Notes under the pieces: generated by a model
What the model saw: the letters and a program-made list of their open reading frames with translations, nothing else
Told to the model about the DNA's origin: nothing
Databases searched by the model: none
Shown: one piece after another, positions 9,017-18,415 of the stretch
How the letters are laid out: the number at the start of each line of letters is the position of its first letter
Position numbering within the stretch: the first letter of the stretch is position 1
Program-made: the position numbers and the translations under genes
Origin: Lachnospiraceae bacterium UBA3814
Lineage (GTDB): Bacteria > Bacillota > Clostridia > Lachnospirales > Lachnospiraceae
DNA: 38,266 nucleotides
Direction of reading: 5' to 3'
Assembly: GCA_002368575.1 (NCBI GenBank)
Contig: DFEA01000112.1
Location: 3,176 to 41,441, forward strand

Positions 9017-9505
9017 ATGGCACTCAGGACGATCAGAACGATAGGAGACGAGATCCTGTCAAAGAAATGCAAGGAAGTAAAGGAAATGACCCCCAGACTC
9101 AAGGAGCTGGTGGACGATATGTTTGAAACCATGTACGATGCGGAGGGAGTAGGGCTTGCGGCCCCTCAGGTAGGAGTGCTTAAACGCATCATAATAGTGG
9201 ATACGGGAGAGGATCCTCTCTGCCTGATCAATCCCATGATAGTTGAAACGGACGGAGAGCAGACCGGGAACGAAGGGTGTCTGAGCGTCCCGGGAAAGAC
9301 CGGAAAGGTCACAAGACCGAATTATGTAAAGGTGCTGGGGCTTGACAGGAACATGGCCCCCATAGAGGTGGAGGCTACGGAGCTTAAGGCAAGGGCTCTG
9401 GTGCATGAGGTGGAGCATCTGGACGGTCATCTCTATGTTGAAAGGGTAGAGGGACGGCTCATGGATGTGGAGGAGGCCGAGGAAGAGGCAGAGGAGGAGG
9501 CTTAA
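9017..9505 (+). CDS. def: Peptide deformylase
   Basis: This metalloenzyme removes the N-formyl group from nascent proteins. The 162-aa sequence shows the three family motifs: GVGLAAPQVG, EGCLSVPG (metal-ligand Cys88) and HEVEH (His130, catalytic Glu131, His134). The third motif has Glu where HExDH is more usual. The C-terminus is a short acidic tail made of repeated EEA units, probably disordered. def and fmt act on opposite sides of the same formyl-methionine cycle, and fmt starts at the base immediately after the def stop. Confidence 0.96.
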   Translation: MALRTIRTIGDEILSKKCKEVKEMTPRLKELVDDMFETMYDAEGVGLAAPQVGVLKRIIIVDTGEDPLCLINPMIVETDGEQTGNEGCLSVPGKTGKVTRPNYVKVLGLDRNMAPIEVEATELKARALVHEVEHLDGHLYVERVEGRLMDVEEAEEEAEEEA

Positions 9506-10438
9506 ATGAGAGTGGTATTCATGGGCACTCCCGATTTTGCCGCAGGGATCCTTCAGGCCGTGATAGACGCCGGGCACGAGGTGGTATGCGTCGTGGCGCA
9601 GGAGGACAAGCCGAAGGGCAGGGGAAGGGAGACAAGCGCCCCTCCGGTAAAGGTGCTCGCGGAGAGGCACGGGCTGAGGGTGTTCCAGCCTCAGAGGATA
9701 AAGGAGGAGGCCTCCGTCAGATACCTTAAGGAGCTTAAGGCGGATGCTTTTGTGGTGGCTGCCTACGGCAGGATCCTTTCAAAGGAGCTGCTTGAGCTCC
9801 CGGGGCTTGCGTGCATAAATGTTCACACCTCGCTCCTGCCAAGGTACAGAGGCGCGGCACCGATCCAGTGGGCCATAATAAACGGAGACAAAACTACAGG
9901 CGTCACGATAATGCGCATGGACGAAGGACTGGATACCGGGGATATCCTTCTTCAGAGAGAGGTCCCCATAGAGCCTTCCGACACTGCCGAAAGCCTTTCA
10001 TTAAAGCTTATGGATGCCGGAGGGAGGCTTACGGCGGAGGCTCTTAAGCTCATTGAGGAGGGAAGGGCCGTCTATACCCCGCAGAATACGGAGGGAGCAA
10101 GCTATGCTCCGATGCTTAAAAAGGAAATGGGGTTGCTTGACTTTAATAAGGACAGCGTCGTTCTGGAACGCCTCATAAGGGGGCTCTATCCCTGGCCCGG
10201 GACCTTTACCTTTTACAGGGGAAGGCTTCTGAAGGTATTCTCCGCGGAGCTTTCGGAAAATGATATCAAAAAAAAGGCTGCGCCGGGGACGGTGACGGAG
10301 CTTAAGGACGGGATCACCGTTTCTACCGGGGACGGCTCTATCCGCATTACCGGGGTACAGCCTGAGGGAAAGAGGAAAATGAGCGCCGTGGAGTTCTTAA
10401 GAGGCTGCAGAATGGAGACCGGAGAGGTCTTAGGTTAG
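9506..10438 (+). CDS. fmt: Methionyl-tRNA formyltransferase
   Basis: Fmt transfers a formyl group from 10-formyl-tetrahydrofolate to Met-tRNA(fMet) for translation initiation. At 310 aa it has the normal length. It has the N-terminal Rossmann-like domain with SLLPRYRGAAPIQWAI and the GVTIMRMDEGLDTGDIL segment, which hold the formyl-folate site, and the C-terminal OB-like tRNA-binding domain from about 205. Its ribosome site (GAGGAGGAGG) lies inside the acidic-tail codons of def, so the two are translationally coupled. Confidence 0.97.
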   Translation: MRVVFMGTPDFAAGILQAVIDAGHEVVCVVAQEDKPKGRGRETSAPPVKVLAERHGLRVFQPQRIKEEASVRYLKELKADAFVVAAYGRILSKELLELPGLACINVHTSLLPRYRGAAPIQWAIINGDKTTGVTIMRMDEGLDTGDILLQREVPIEPSDTAESLSLKLMDAGGRLTAEALKLIEEGRAVYTPQNTEGASYAPMLKKEMGLLDFNKDSVVLERLIRGLYPWPGTFTFYRGRLLKVFSAELSENDIKKKAAPGTVTELKDGITVSTGDGSIRITGVQPEGKRKMSAVEFLRGCRMETGEVLG

Positions 10439-10447
10439 GAGGAAGGT

Positions 10448-11137
10448 ATGTTCTACTACGATCCTACATATATAATGGTGCTTATGGGCGCGGTGATCGT
10501 GCTCATAGCGCAGGCAGGGGTTAAATCGGCCTTTGCCCGGTATTCGCGTATAAACAGCAGCGCCGGCATCACCGGAGCGGAGGCCGCAAGGAGGGCCCTT
10601 CAGGACAACGGGATATACGATGTGAGCGTAAGGCATGTTCCCGGAGAGCTTACGGACCATTTCGATCCCACCTCAAGGACGGTCAATCTGTCTGATCCGG
10701 TATACGGCTCCACCTCCGTGGCAGCTATCGCCGTGGCGACGCATGAGTGCGGACACGCAATGCAGCACAATGAGGGATATTACCCCTTAAGGCTCAGGAG
10801 CGCCGTGCTTCCCGCGGCAAACCTGGGTTCCAGGGCTGGCATTCCGCTGCTGATAGCCGGAATGTTCCTGTCGTTTCAGCCGTTGGTGCTTGCGGGAGTC
10901 ATTTTTTTCACCTTCGGGGTGGTTTTCCAGCTGGTCACCCTTCCCGTGGAATTCAATGCTTCGGACAGAGCCCTTCAGTACATCGAAAGCAGCGGTATGG
11001 TGAGTGAAAGCGAGCTTGACGGACAGACAAAGGTGTTAAGGGCCGCTGCCTTTACCTATGTCGCCTCGGCTGCCGCGGCCGTGCTTTCACTTTTAAGGCT
11101 TATACTTTTATCCCGGGGCAGCAGGAGAGACGATTAA
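10448..11137 (+). CDS. Membrane zinc metallopeptidase, YugP family
   Basis: This 229-aa protein belongs to the neutral zinc metallopeptidase family represented by Bacillus YugP; its substrate is not established. An N-terminal membrane segment at about 5-25 is followed by the zinc motif HECGH (His99, Glu100, His103). Two further hydrophobic segments lie at about 130-165, and a last one near 205-222. GGAGGAAGG precedes the ATG. It lies between fmt and rsmB, a common neighbourhood for this family in Clostridia. The rsmB start follows the stop codon directly. Confidence 0.88.
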   Translation: MFYYDPTYIMVLMGAVIVLIAQAGVKSAFARYSRINSSAGITGAEAARRALQDNGIYDVSVRHVPGELTDHFDPTSRTVNLSDPVYGSTSVAAIAVATHECGHAMQHNEGYYPLRLRSAVLPAANLGSRAGIPLLIAGMFLSFQPLVLAGVIFFTFGVVFQLVTLPVEFNASDRALQYIESSGMVSESELDGQTKVLRAAAFTYVASAAAAVLSLLRLILLSRGSRRDD

Positions 11138-12508
11138 TTGGAGAACATAAGAAGGATAGCTCTCGAGACCCTTATGCTTGCGGAAAGGGAGCAGGCAAAG
11201 AGCGATAAGGTGCTTAAGGATGTTCTCGAAAAGTACTCCTACCTTGATAACAGAGAGCTTTCGTATCTTAACAGGCTGGTAAACGGTGTTATCGAAAGAA
11301 AGCTGGAGCTTGACTATATAACAGGGTGCTTCAGCAGCGTAAAGCCGCAGAGGATGAAGCCGGCGGTAAGAATGATACTGAGAATGGGGACCTATGAGCT
11401 GCTTTATATGGACTCCGTTCCGGATCATGCTGCCGTAAGCGAGGCGGTGCGCCTTGTAAAGGGCACGGGCCTTAAAAACCTTGCGGGCTTTGTTAACGGC
11501 GTACTGAGAAGCATAGCAAGGAACCGGGACGGTATCGTCTATCCCGACAGGGAAAGGGATACGGCAGGCTACCTTTCGACAGTCTGCTCCGTTCCGCTTC
11601 ATATAGTAAACCTTCTGCTTAAGGAGCTTGGAGAGGATACGGCGGAGAGGGTGCTGAGAGAGCAGCTTCTGCCAAGGCCGGTCTTTATAAGGGTCAACGA
11701 GAGCAGAGTGACCGGAGAGGAGCTTGGGGAGGAGCTTTTGAGGGCAGGGATAGAGACCACTCCGGCTCCCTATGTATCATGTGCACTTACGGTGACCTCT
11801 CCTGAGGGGCTCTTTGAAAGCCGTCCCTTTAAGGAGGGGCTTTTCGGGGTGTCGGATATAAGCTCGATGCTTGCGGTCTGTCTTTCCGGAGTAAAAAAGG
11901 GCGACAGAGTCCTTGACGTCTGCGCCGCTCCCGGAGGAAAGACCTGTCATGTGCTCGATATCCTTGACGGAAGCGGAGAGGTGGTCGCAAGGGATATTTC
12001 TCCTGAAAAGGTCTCCCTGATAGATGAAAACATAAAAAGGCAGGGCTTTAAGGGGAACGTGGAGACTCAGGTATTAAACGCGCTTTCCGTACGTGAAGGA
12101 GATATGGGCCGGTTTGATGTCCTGCTTGCGGACCTTCCCTGCAGCGGTCTCGGGGTAATGGGGAGGAAAAAGGATATCAAATACAGGCTCAGTGAGGATG
12201 ACTTAAAGCTCCTTTCGGAGCTTCAGAGAGATATCCTGAGAGCGGTCTCGGGCTATGTAAGGCCGGGAGGCATCCTTATGTATACTACCTGTACGATAGA
12301 CAGCCTCGAGAACGAAGCTAATTATGAATTCATTAAAAACGAGCTGCCCTTTGAACCTGTAGCGTTAAGTCCTCTTCTTCCGAAGGAGCTTATGAACGGG
12401 ACGGCAGAGAGCGGGTACCTGCAGCTGCTTCCCGGTATCCACAGGTCGGACGGCTTCTTTATCGCAAAGTTCAGGAGAAAGGACGAAGGGGCCTGCTATG
12501 GAAAATAA
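11138..12508 (+). CDS. rsmB: 16S rRNA (cytosine-967-C5) methyltransferase RsmB
   Basis: RsmB methylates C967 of 16S rRNA using S-adenosylmethionine. The 456-aa product has a NusB-like RNA-binding N-terminal domain (about 1-130), then a Rossmann methyltransferase with the SAM loop DVCAAPGGKT. The two signature cysteines are PCSG (Cys335) and TTCT (Cys385, the expected nucleophile). The start is TTG, placed directly after the upstream TAA; AGGAGAG sits at proper spacing and the resulting N-terminus (MENIRRIALETL) matches the family. The 3' end overlaps rlmN by 11 nt. Confidence 0.94.
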   Translation: MENIRRIALETLMLAEREQAKSDKVLKDVLEKYSYLDNRELSYLNRLVNGVIERKLELDYITGCFSSVKPQRMKPAVRMILRMGTYELLYMDSVPDHAAVSEAVRLVKGTGLKNLAGFVNGVLRSIARNRDGIVYPDRERDTAGYLSTVCSVPLHIVNLLLKELGEDTAERVLREQLLPRPVFIRVNESRVTGEELGEELLRAGIETTPAPYVSCALTVTSPEGLFESRPFKEGLFGVSDISSMLAVCLSGVKKGDRVLDVCAAPGGKTCHVLDILDGSGEVVARDISPEKVSLIDENIKRQGFKGNVETQVLNALSVREGDMGRFDVLLADLPCSGLGVMGRKKDIKYRLSEDDLKLLSELQRDILRAVSGYVRPGGILMYTTCTIDSLENEANYEFIKNELPFEPVALSPLLPKELMNGTAESGYLQLLPGIHRSDGFFIAKFRRKDEGACYGK

Positions 12509-13574
12509 CGAGGGCAGAGCTGATCTCAGGAGCCTTCAGTATGAGGAGCTTAAGGAAGTCCTTACCGGGATGGGACACAAGGGGTACAGGGCGGATCAGA
12601 TATTCGACTGGATACACAGGAAGAAGGTCTCAGACCCCGGTGAGATGAAGAATATACCCTCGTCCCTTAAAGAGGAGCTTTTTAAGAGGTATGAGATATT
12701 CCCGGTGAAAAAGGAGCTTGTAAGAGTCTCACGGCTTGATGAGACCAGGAAGTATCTTTTCAGGCTCTGGGACGGAAATCTTATAGAAAGCGTGTTCATG
12801 AAATACGCCCATGGGAACAGCGTGTGCGTTTCCACCCAGGCAGGCTGCAGGATGGGCTGCAGGTTCTGCGCCTCCGCCATAGACGGACTCATCCGGGATC
12901 TTACGGCGGGAGAGATGCTTGGGCAGGTCTACGGGATAGAGAAGGATACGGGTGAGCGGGTCTCGAACGTGGTTATGATGGGAACCGGAGAGCCCCTGGA
13001 TAATTATGAAAATTCGGTCTCCTTCATCAGGCTCCTTAATGATGAAAGGGGTGCGAACATAAGCCAGAGGAGCATTACGCTCTCCACCTGCGGACTGGCG
13101 GAGAGGATAATAAGACTCAGGGACGAGGACCTGGCCATAACCCTCGCGGTTTCCCTTCACGCACCGAACGACAGGAAGCGGAGCCTCATAATGCCGGTGG
13201 CGAAGCGCTATACCGTAAACGAGGTCATCGCCGCCTGCAGGGATTATTATGACGGGACCAACAGAAGGCTGACCTTTGAATACAGCCTGATAGAGGGCCT
13301 CAATGACAGCGAGGAGGATGCGCGGGAGCTGTCGGAGCTTTTAGCCGGACTTAATGCCCATGTCAATCTTATCTGTATCAATCCCGTGAGGGAGAAAAGC
13401 TTTAGGGAGCCCACAGTACAGGCGGTAAGGGCGTTTCAAAATAAACTTGAAAAAAATCACATAAATGTTACTATTAGGAGAGAGCTGGGACGTGATATAG
13501 AGGGGGCCTGCGGCCAGCTCAGGAGAAGCAGGATCAGAGAAACGGGAGACTCCCTCAGATCAGGTAAGGAGTAA
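12498..13574 (+). CDS. rlmN: 23S rRNA adenine-2503-C2 / tRNA A37 methyltransferase RlmN
   Basis: RlmN is a radical-SAM enzyme that methylates C2 of A2503 in 23S rRNA and A37 of some tRNAs. The 358-aa product carries the [4Fe-4S] motif CX3CX2C (Cys117, Cys121, Cys124). The methyl-carrying cysteine is near the C-terminus in EGACGQLR (Cys338). The GTGEPLDNYE segment is also typical of RlmN/Cfr proteins. Cfr-like resistance function is unlikely, since sequence and context both fit housekeeping RlmN. The start overlaps rsmB, implying coupled translation. Confidence 0.95.
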   Translation: MENNEGRADLRSLQYEELKEVLTGMGHKGYRADQIFDWIHRKKVSDPGEMKNIPSSLKEELFKRYEIFPVKKELVRVSRLDETRKYLFRLWDGNLIESVFMKYAHGNSVCVSTQAGCRMGCRFCASAIDGLIRDLTAGEMLGQVYGIEKDTGERVSNVVMMGTGEPLDNYENSVSFIRLLNDERGANISQRSITLSTCGLAERIIRLRDEDLAITLAVSLHAPNDRKRSLIMPVAKRYTVNEVIAACRDYYDGTNRRLTFEYSLIEGLNDSEEDARELSELLAGLNAHVNLICINPVREKSFREPTVQAVRAFQNKLEKNHINVTIRRELGRDIEGACGQLRRSRIRETGDSLRSGKE

Positions 13575-13582
13575 TCAGAAAA

Positions 13583-14326
13583 GTGCTTAAGATCTACGCA
13601 AAAACCGATATCGGCAGAAAAAGAAGCATGAACCAGGACAGCCTGCTCTATTCCGAAATGCCGCTCGGAAATCTGCCGAACCTTTTTTTGGTCGCGGACG
13701 GGATGGGAGGACACAGCGCAGGTGATTATGCCTCATTATGTACGGTAAGGACCATTGAAAACGAGGTCATGCTCTCGGAGGATTCGGAGCCGGTGCGGAT
13801 CTTAAAGCAGGCCATAGAGGCTGCCAATGAAGAGGTATATAAGAAGGCCGGTTCAGAACCGGCTTATAACGGAATGGGGACCACGGTGGTCGCGGGAACG
13901 GTCATAGACAATATCCTGTACGTGGCAAACGTGGGAGACTCGAGGCTCTATCTGGTCAATGACGATATAATGCAGATAACAAGAGACCATTCTCTGGTGG
14001 AGGAGATGGTGAGCAGCGGGGAGATATCCAGGGAGGAGGCCCGGAATCATCCGGATAAAAATATAATCACGAGGGCTATCGGAGTCATCGACAGTGTCGA
14101 TATAGATTTCTTTGAGGTGGATCTCAGAAAAGGGGACCTTATCCTTTTATGCTCGGACGGACTTACAAATATGCTCAATGATGAGGAGATCCTTAAGATC
14201 ATAAACGAGACGGGGGATATTGAGGAAAGCGTGGAGAAGCTTATCAAGGTCGCGAATCACAACGGGGGAAAGGATAATATTACCGTGATCTTAGCCGATC
14301 CATATTATGATGAGGTGGAGAAATGA
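13583..14326 (+). CDS. stp: PP2C-family Ser/Thr protein phosphatase (Stp/PrpC)
   Basis: This cytoplasmic metal-dependent phosphatase reverses phosphorylation by the PASTA kinase encoded next. The 247-aa sequence contains the PP2C metal-site motifs DGMGGHSAG, GDSRLYL, CSDGLTNML and the C-terminal DNITVIL. The start is GTG, with AAGGAG (13566-13571) at suitable spacing, and it begins LKIYAKTDIGRKRSMNQD as the family does. Its last four bases overlap the kinase start (ATGA), the usual arrangement in Firmicutes. Confidence 0.95.
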   Translation: MLKIYAKTDIGRKRSMNQDSLLYSEMPLGNLPNLFLVADGMGGHSAGDYASLCTVRTIENEVMLSEDSEPVRILKQAIEAANEEVYKKAGSEPAYNGMGTTVVAGTVIDNILYVANVGDSRLYLVNDDIMQITRDHSLVEEMVSSGEISREEARNHPDKNIITRAIGVIDSVDIDFFEVDLRKGDLILLCSDGLTNMLNDEEILKIINETGDIEESVEKLIKVANHNGGKDNITVILADPYYDEVEK

Positions 14327-16863
14327 TAGTTCCGGGGACTGTTTTGGGCGACAGGTATGAGGTGATCGAGCTGATCGGTACCGGAGGGATGGCTAATGTC
14401 TATAAGGCCGTTGACAGAAAGCTTAACAGAGAGGTCGCCATTAAGGTATTAAAGGATGAATATTCATCCAATAAAAATTTTGTTTCGAAATTCAAGGCAG
14501 AGGCCCAGGCGGCGGCGGGCCTGATGCATCCTAATATTGTCAACGTATATGATGTGGGCGATGAAAATGGCCTTTATTATTTTGTAATGGAGCTCGTTGA
14601 CGGTATTACGCTTAAGAATTACATAGAAAAGAAGATACGGCTTTCGGTCAAGGAGGCCGTAAGCATTGCCATTCAGGTTTCGATGGGCATAGAGGCCGCC
14701 CATAACAAGGGGATAATCCACAGGGATATCAAGCCCCAGAATATCATCATCTCAAGGGACGGGAAGGTCAAGGTGGCGGATTTCGGTATCGCAAGGGCGG
14801 CAACGAGCGATACCATTACCACCCATGCCATGGGGTCGGTGCATTACACCTCTCCGGAGCAGGCAAGGGGCGGGTATTCTGATGCCAAAAGCGACATCTA
14901 TTCCATAGGTATCACCCTGTTTGAAATGGTCACGGGAAGGGTCCCCTTTGACGGGGAAACCACCGTTTCCATCGCGATAAAGCATATTCAGGAGGAAATG
15001 CCCTCCCCCAGGATGTATGTTCCCGAGATACCTGTCTCGGTGGAGCAGATCATATTCAAATGCACCCAGAAGAACCCGGACAGAAGATATCTGAGCATTT
15101 CCGAGCTGATAGCTGATCTCAAACGCTCTCTCATAAATCCGGATGAAAACTTTGTCGTTATCCAGGATGCGGCCAGCAGTGCCGGTACCAGAACGATAAC
15201 CGAGAACGACAGGCAGGAGATAAGAAGGTCCGTACAGGGCGATAATTATGCCCAGGAGAGCTACAGGGACCAGATGTACCAGAATCAGGCCTACATTGAA
15301 CACAAAAGGCCCGAGCCGGCAAGGCCTTTGCAGGAGGCCTACGAGCAGTTTGTGAGGGAAAAGCCCGCGGAGCAGGCTCCTAAACAGCAGCCGGTATACA
15401 GGCCTGTACCGCCCGGGCCGGGGCAGGAGCAGGCAAACGTACAGTACAGAAGCGCTCCGGTCCAGTATCCGCAGATGCAGCCGGTACCTCCTATGCAGCA
15501 GCCTGTACAGCAGATGCAGCAGATACCTCCGATACCTCTCCCGACGGTCGAGGAGCTTGAGGAGGAAAATGAAGAGGATATGATCGACTTCCTGTTCACT
15601 CCCAACCTTGCAAACCAGAGAAGGGAGATAAGCATGGAGGAAGAGGAGGTTCAGGAGCCCGCCAGGCCGGCCAAAAAGAAAAAGCGGAGCCGCAGGGTAA
15701 AGAAGGAAAAGGTAAGGAGAGAAAAGAAAGAGGTCACGGAGCAGAGGATAGAGGCTCCAAGGGAGAAAAAGCCGAAAAAGAGCAGGGATGATGCTTATAT
15801 GTCTGATGATAACAGCACAGATGTGGACCCGAAGATGGAAGGGATCATGTCCGTACTGCTTATAGTCGCTGCCATAGTGGTGGCGCTTGTGGCCGTGTTC
15901 GTTGTAGGCAGGGCCCTGGGTCTTTTTAATGCCACTCCCTCCTCAAAGCTTGCGGAGGGCATGGTGGAAACACCTGAGGTGGTAGGCTTAAGCCTTGAGG
16001 AGGCATCTGCCGTCCTCAGAGAGGCGGGGCTTACGGCAAGGGCCTCCTATAAGGAATCCGAGACCTATGACAAGGATTATATTTCGGAGCAGTCACCGGC
16101 GTCCGGAGAGGCGATAGAGGAGGGCGGTGTCCTTGAGCTTGTTGTTTCGAGCGGAAAGACGGAGGCTGCTTCAGAGGAGTCCTCATCCGAAAATGAGGAT
16201 GTTAGGATGGTGACGGTCCCTGATGTAAAGGGATTTCTTAAGGCGGAGGCAAGGGTCACTCTCGAGAACGAGGAGTTTACCGTGGTCGAGGAGGAGACCG
16301 AGGATGCCGATGCGGAAATGAATTCGGTAGTAAGACAGTCGCCGGAGGGCGGGACGAGCGCTCCTCTGGGAAGCGAGGTGACCGTTTATATCTGTACGGG
16401 AAAACCGGTGAAGGATGTCACCGTTCCCGATCTTGCGGGGAAGAGCGAAGAGGAGGCAAAGACTCTGCTTGATTCCCTGGGCCTGACCTATGCCAACGTA
16501 AAGGAAGAGACCAATGATACCGTAGCCAAGGGAACGGTGATAGCACAGAGCGTTGCGGCGGGTACTACGGCAAAGGAGGGGGATAATGTGGATCTTACGA
16601 TCAGCAAGGGCCCCGTTACCTATGCCTGCAATTTCAATATACAGGCCCCCGCGGATTATCTGGCGGGGACGGAGGCCGTGATCCTTTTAGTGAATGCGGC
16701 AGGGGTGGAGCTTGGCAGATACACCACAGTGATGTTCCCCTACAATCTTGTGCAGACGGGTATCCCGGGAAGCGATTCCGGAGCGGTGACAGTGACCTAC
16801 CTTACTCTTAACGCGGAGTATAACACTACGGCGCCTGTGGCCGTCACGTTTACAAAGGAATAA
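14323..16863 (+). CDS. prkC: PASTA-domain Ser/Thr protein kinase (PrkC/Stk)
   Basis: This is a membrane kinase whose outer PASTA repeats sense peptidoglycan fragments or lipid II; it regulates cell-wall synthesis, division or germination in Firmicutes. The 846-aa layout is a kinase domain at about 1-275 (GTGGMANVYK loop, Lys41, HRD Asp135, DFG Asp153), then a Gln/Pro-rich linker at about 300-410. A Lys/Arg-rich stretch follows at about 445-490, then one TM helix at about 508-530. Three PASTA repeats lie at about 548-615, 629-693 and 697-764, each opening with V(P/E)xV or VPDL-type motifs. A beta-rich tail of about 80 residues ends the protein. The tail beyond the last PASTA is not a named domain that I recognise. 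Confidence 0.95.
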   Translation: MIVPGTVLGDRYEVIELIGTGGMANVYKAVDRKLNREVAIKVLKDEYSSNKNFVSKFKAEAQAAAGLMHPNIVNVYDVGDENGLYYFVMELVDGITLKNYIEKKIRLSVKEAVSIAIQVSMGIEAAHNKGIIHRDIKPQNIIISRDGKVKVADFGIARAATSDTITTHAMGSVHYTSPEQARGGYSDAKSDIYSIGITLFEMVTGRVPFDGETTVSIAIKHIQEEMPSPRMYVPEIPVSVEQIIFKCTQKNPDRRYLSISELIADLKRSLINPDENFVVIQDAASSAGTRTITENDRQEIRRSVQGDNYAQESYRDQMYQNQAYIEHKRPEPARPLQEAYEQFVREKPAEQAPKQQPVYRPVPPGPGQEQANVQYRSAPVQYPQMQPVPPMQQPVQQMQQIPPIPLPTVEELEEENEEDMIDFLFTPNLANQRREISMEEEEVQEPARPAKKKKRSRRVKKEKVRREKKEVTEQRIEAPREKKPKKSRDDAYMSDDNSTDVDPKMEGIMSVLLIVAAIVVALVAVFVVGRALGLFNATPSSKLAEGMVETPEVVGLSLEEASAVLREAGLTARASYKESETYDKDYISEQSPASGEAIEEGGVLELVVSSGKTEAASEESSSENEDVRMVTVPDVKGFLKAEARVTLENEEFTVVEEETEDADAEMNSVVRQSPEGGTSAPLGSEVTVYICTGKPVKDVTVPDLAGKSEEEAKTLLDSLGLTYANVKEETNDTVAKGTVIAQSVAAGTTAKEGDNVDLTISKGPVTYACNFNIQAPADYLAGTEAVILLVNAAGVELGRYTTVMFPYNLVQTGIPGSDSGAVTVTYLTLNAEYNTTAPVAVTFTKE

Positions 16864-16865
16864 AG

Positions 16866-17744
16866 ATGCGGGGCAGGATAATCAAATCCTTATCGGGCTT
16901 TTATTATGTATATGCCGAGGACGGAAGCACCTATGCCTGCAGAGCCCGCGGGATCTTCAGGCTCCTTGGGATAAAGCCGCTTGTGGGTGATCACTGTGAG
17001 CTTGAGGTCACCGACACAAAGGATATGGAAGGAAGCATAACGGAGATCCTTCCGCGGAAGTGCGAGCTGATAAGGCCCAGCGTCTCCAACATCGATCAGG
17101 CTCTGGTCATCTTTTCGCTGACTTATCCCGAGCCTAATCTCCTGATGCTTGACAAGCTTCTGCTGCAGTATTCCTTTAACGGGCTTCCTTCGATCATCTG
17201 CTTCAGCAAGGAGGACCTTGCGGACGATGACATTGTCCTTAAAATGAAGGAGGTCTATTCCGGGTCAGGGTGCCCGGTAAGGTTCATCTGCTCACTCAAC
17301 GGTTCGGGCGTAGAAGAGCTGAAGGTTCTGCTGAAGGGAAAGACGACAAGCGTTGCCGGGCCCTCCGGGGTCGGTAAATCGACACTGATCAACTGCCTGC
17401 AGGATAATATCTGCGCAGAGACCGGAAGCATAAGCCATAAGTCAGAGAGGGGAAAGCAGACAACAAGGCATACGGAGATGATCCCTATCGACAGGGAGAC
17501 CTTTATCATGGATACTCCGGGCTTTTCCTCCTTTGAGCTATACGGGACGGAACCGGAAGCAATATCGTCGTATTATCCTGAGTTCGGTATTAAGGAGCAG
17601 TGCTATTATTCACCCTGCTCCCATACCCATGAGCCGGACTGCGCGGTAAAGGCGATGGTAGAGGCGGGCTTGATAAACAGGATAAGATATGATAATTACA
17701 CTGCAATTTATGGTGAGCTTAAGGGCCGTTCCAGATTCAGGTAA
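16866..17744 (+). CDS. rsgA: Ribosome small-subunit-dependent GTPase RsgA
   Basis: RsgA is a circularly permuted GTPase acting in late 30S maturation. The 292-aa product has an N-terminal OB fold, then G-motifs in permuted order: SKED (G4), the P-loop GPSGVGKST at about 165-173, and DTPGF (G3). A C-terminal zinc knuckle holds CYYSPCSHTHEPDC at about 246-259. It starts 2 nt after the kinase stop, using a purine-rich site inside the kinase end. The prkC-rsgA-rpe order is conserved in Firmicutes. Confidence 0.95.
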   Translation: MRGRIIKSLSGFYYVYAEDGSTYACRARGIFRLLGIKPLVGDHCELEVTDTKDMEGSITEILPRKCELIRPSVSNIDQALVIFSLTYPEPNLLMLDKLLLQYSFNGLPSIICFSKEDLADDDIVLKMKEVYSGSGCPVRFICSLNGSGVEELKVLLKGKTTSVAGPSGVGKSTLINCLQDNICAETGSISHKSERGKQTTRHTEMIPIDRETFIMDTPGFSSFELYGTEPEAISSYYPEFGIKEQCYYSPCSHTHEPDCAVKAMVEAGLINRIRYDNYTAIYGELKGRSRFR

Positions 17745-17755
17745 AGGAGATTGAG

Positions 17756-18415
17756 ATGATAATTCTGGCACCCTCTATCCTGTCGGCTGATTTCGCAGAG
17801 CTTGGCAGCAACATAAAAAGGGCGGAGGAGGCAGGCGCTGACTATATCCATTTCGACGTTATGGACGGGATGTTCGTCCCGAATATTTCCTTCGGGCTCC
17901 CGGTGCTGCGCTCCGTAAGAAAGGTCACCGACCTTACGCTTGATGTGCATCTTATGATCGAGGAGCCGGTAAGGTTTTTAAAGAACTTTAAGGAAGCCGG
18001 AGCGGATATCATAACCGTTCACGCGGAGGCCTGCAGTGATCTTATCGGGACCGTGAGACAGATCAGGGATCTTGGCATGCAGGCAGGCGTTTCGGTAAAG
18101 CCTGATACGGATATCTCATGCCTGAGACCTCTGTACGGAAAGGTCAGGATGTTCCTTGTAATGACGGTAGAGCCCGGCTTCGGAGGACAGAAGCTAATAC
18201 CGGCCTGCGTCGATAAGGTCAAAAAGCTGAGGCGTGAGCTTTCGGGCCTTGAGCTTCGTACCGATATTGAGGTCGACGGGGGTGTTACAAAGGAAAACGT
18301 AAGGGTCATCCTTGATGCCGGGGCGAACGTTATAGTGATGGGCTCATCGGTCTTTAAGGGAGACATTGCGGAAAATGTCAGATATTTCAAGGGGCTGTTT
18401 AAGGAATATGAATAA
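17756..18415 (+). CDS. rpe: Ribulose-phosphate 3-epimerase
   Basis: Rpe interconverts ribulose 5-phosphate and xylulose 5-phosphate in the pentose phosphate pathway. The 219-aa TIM barrel shows APSILSADF at the start, HFDVMDG, DVHLMIE, MTVEPGFGGQ and EVDGGV, covering the metal and phosphate sites. AAAGGAG precedes the ATG. The common Firmicutes order continues with thiamine pyrophosphokinase; here instead the reading frame overlaps by 8 nt a UbiA-family gene. Confidence 0.96.
   Translation: MIILAPSILSADFAELGSNIKRAEEAGADYIHFDVMDGMFVPNISFGLPVLRSVRKVTDLTLDVHLMIEEPVRFLKNFKEAGADIITVHAEACSDLIGTVRQIRDLGMQAGVSVKPDTDISCLRPLYGKVRMFLVMTVEPGFGGQKLIPACVDKVKKLRRELSGLELRTDIEVDGGVTKENVRVILDAGANVIVMGSSVFKGDIAENVRYFKGLFKEYE

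Noticed and set aside
12498..13574. Cfr-type antibiotic-resistance methyltransferase
   Set aside because: The gene is overlapped with rsmB in the conserved housekeeping order and looks like RlmN.
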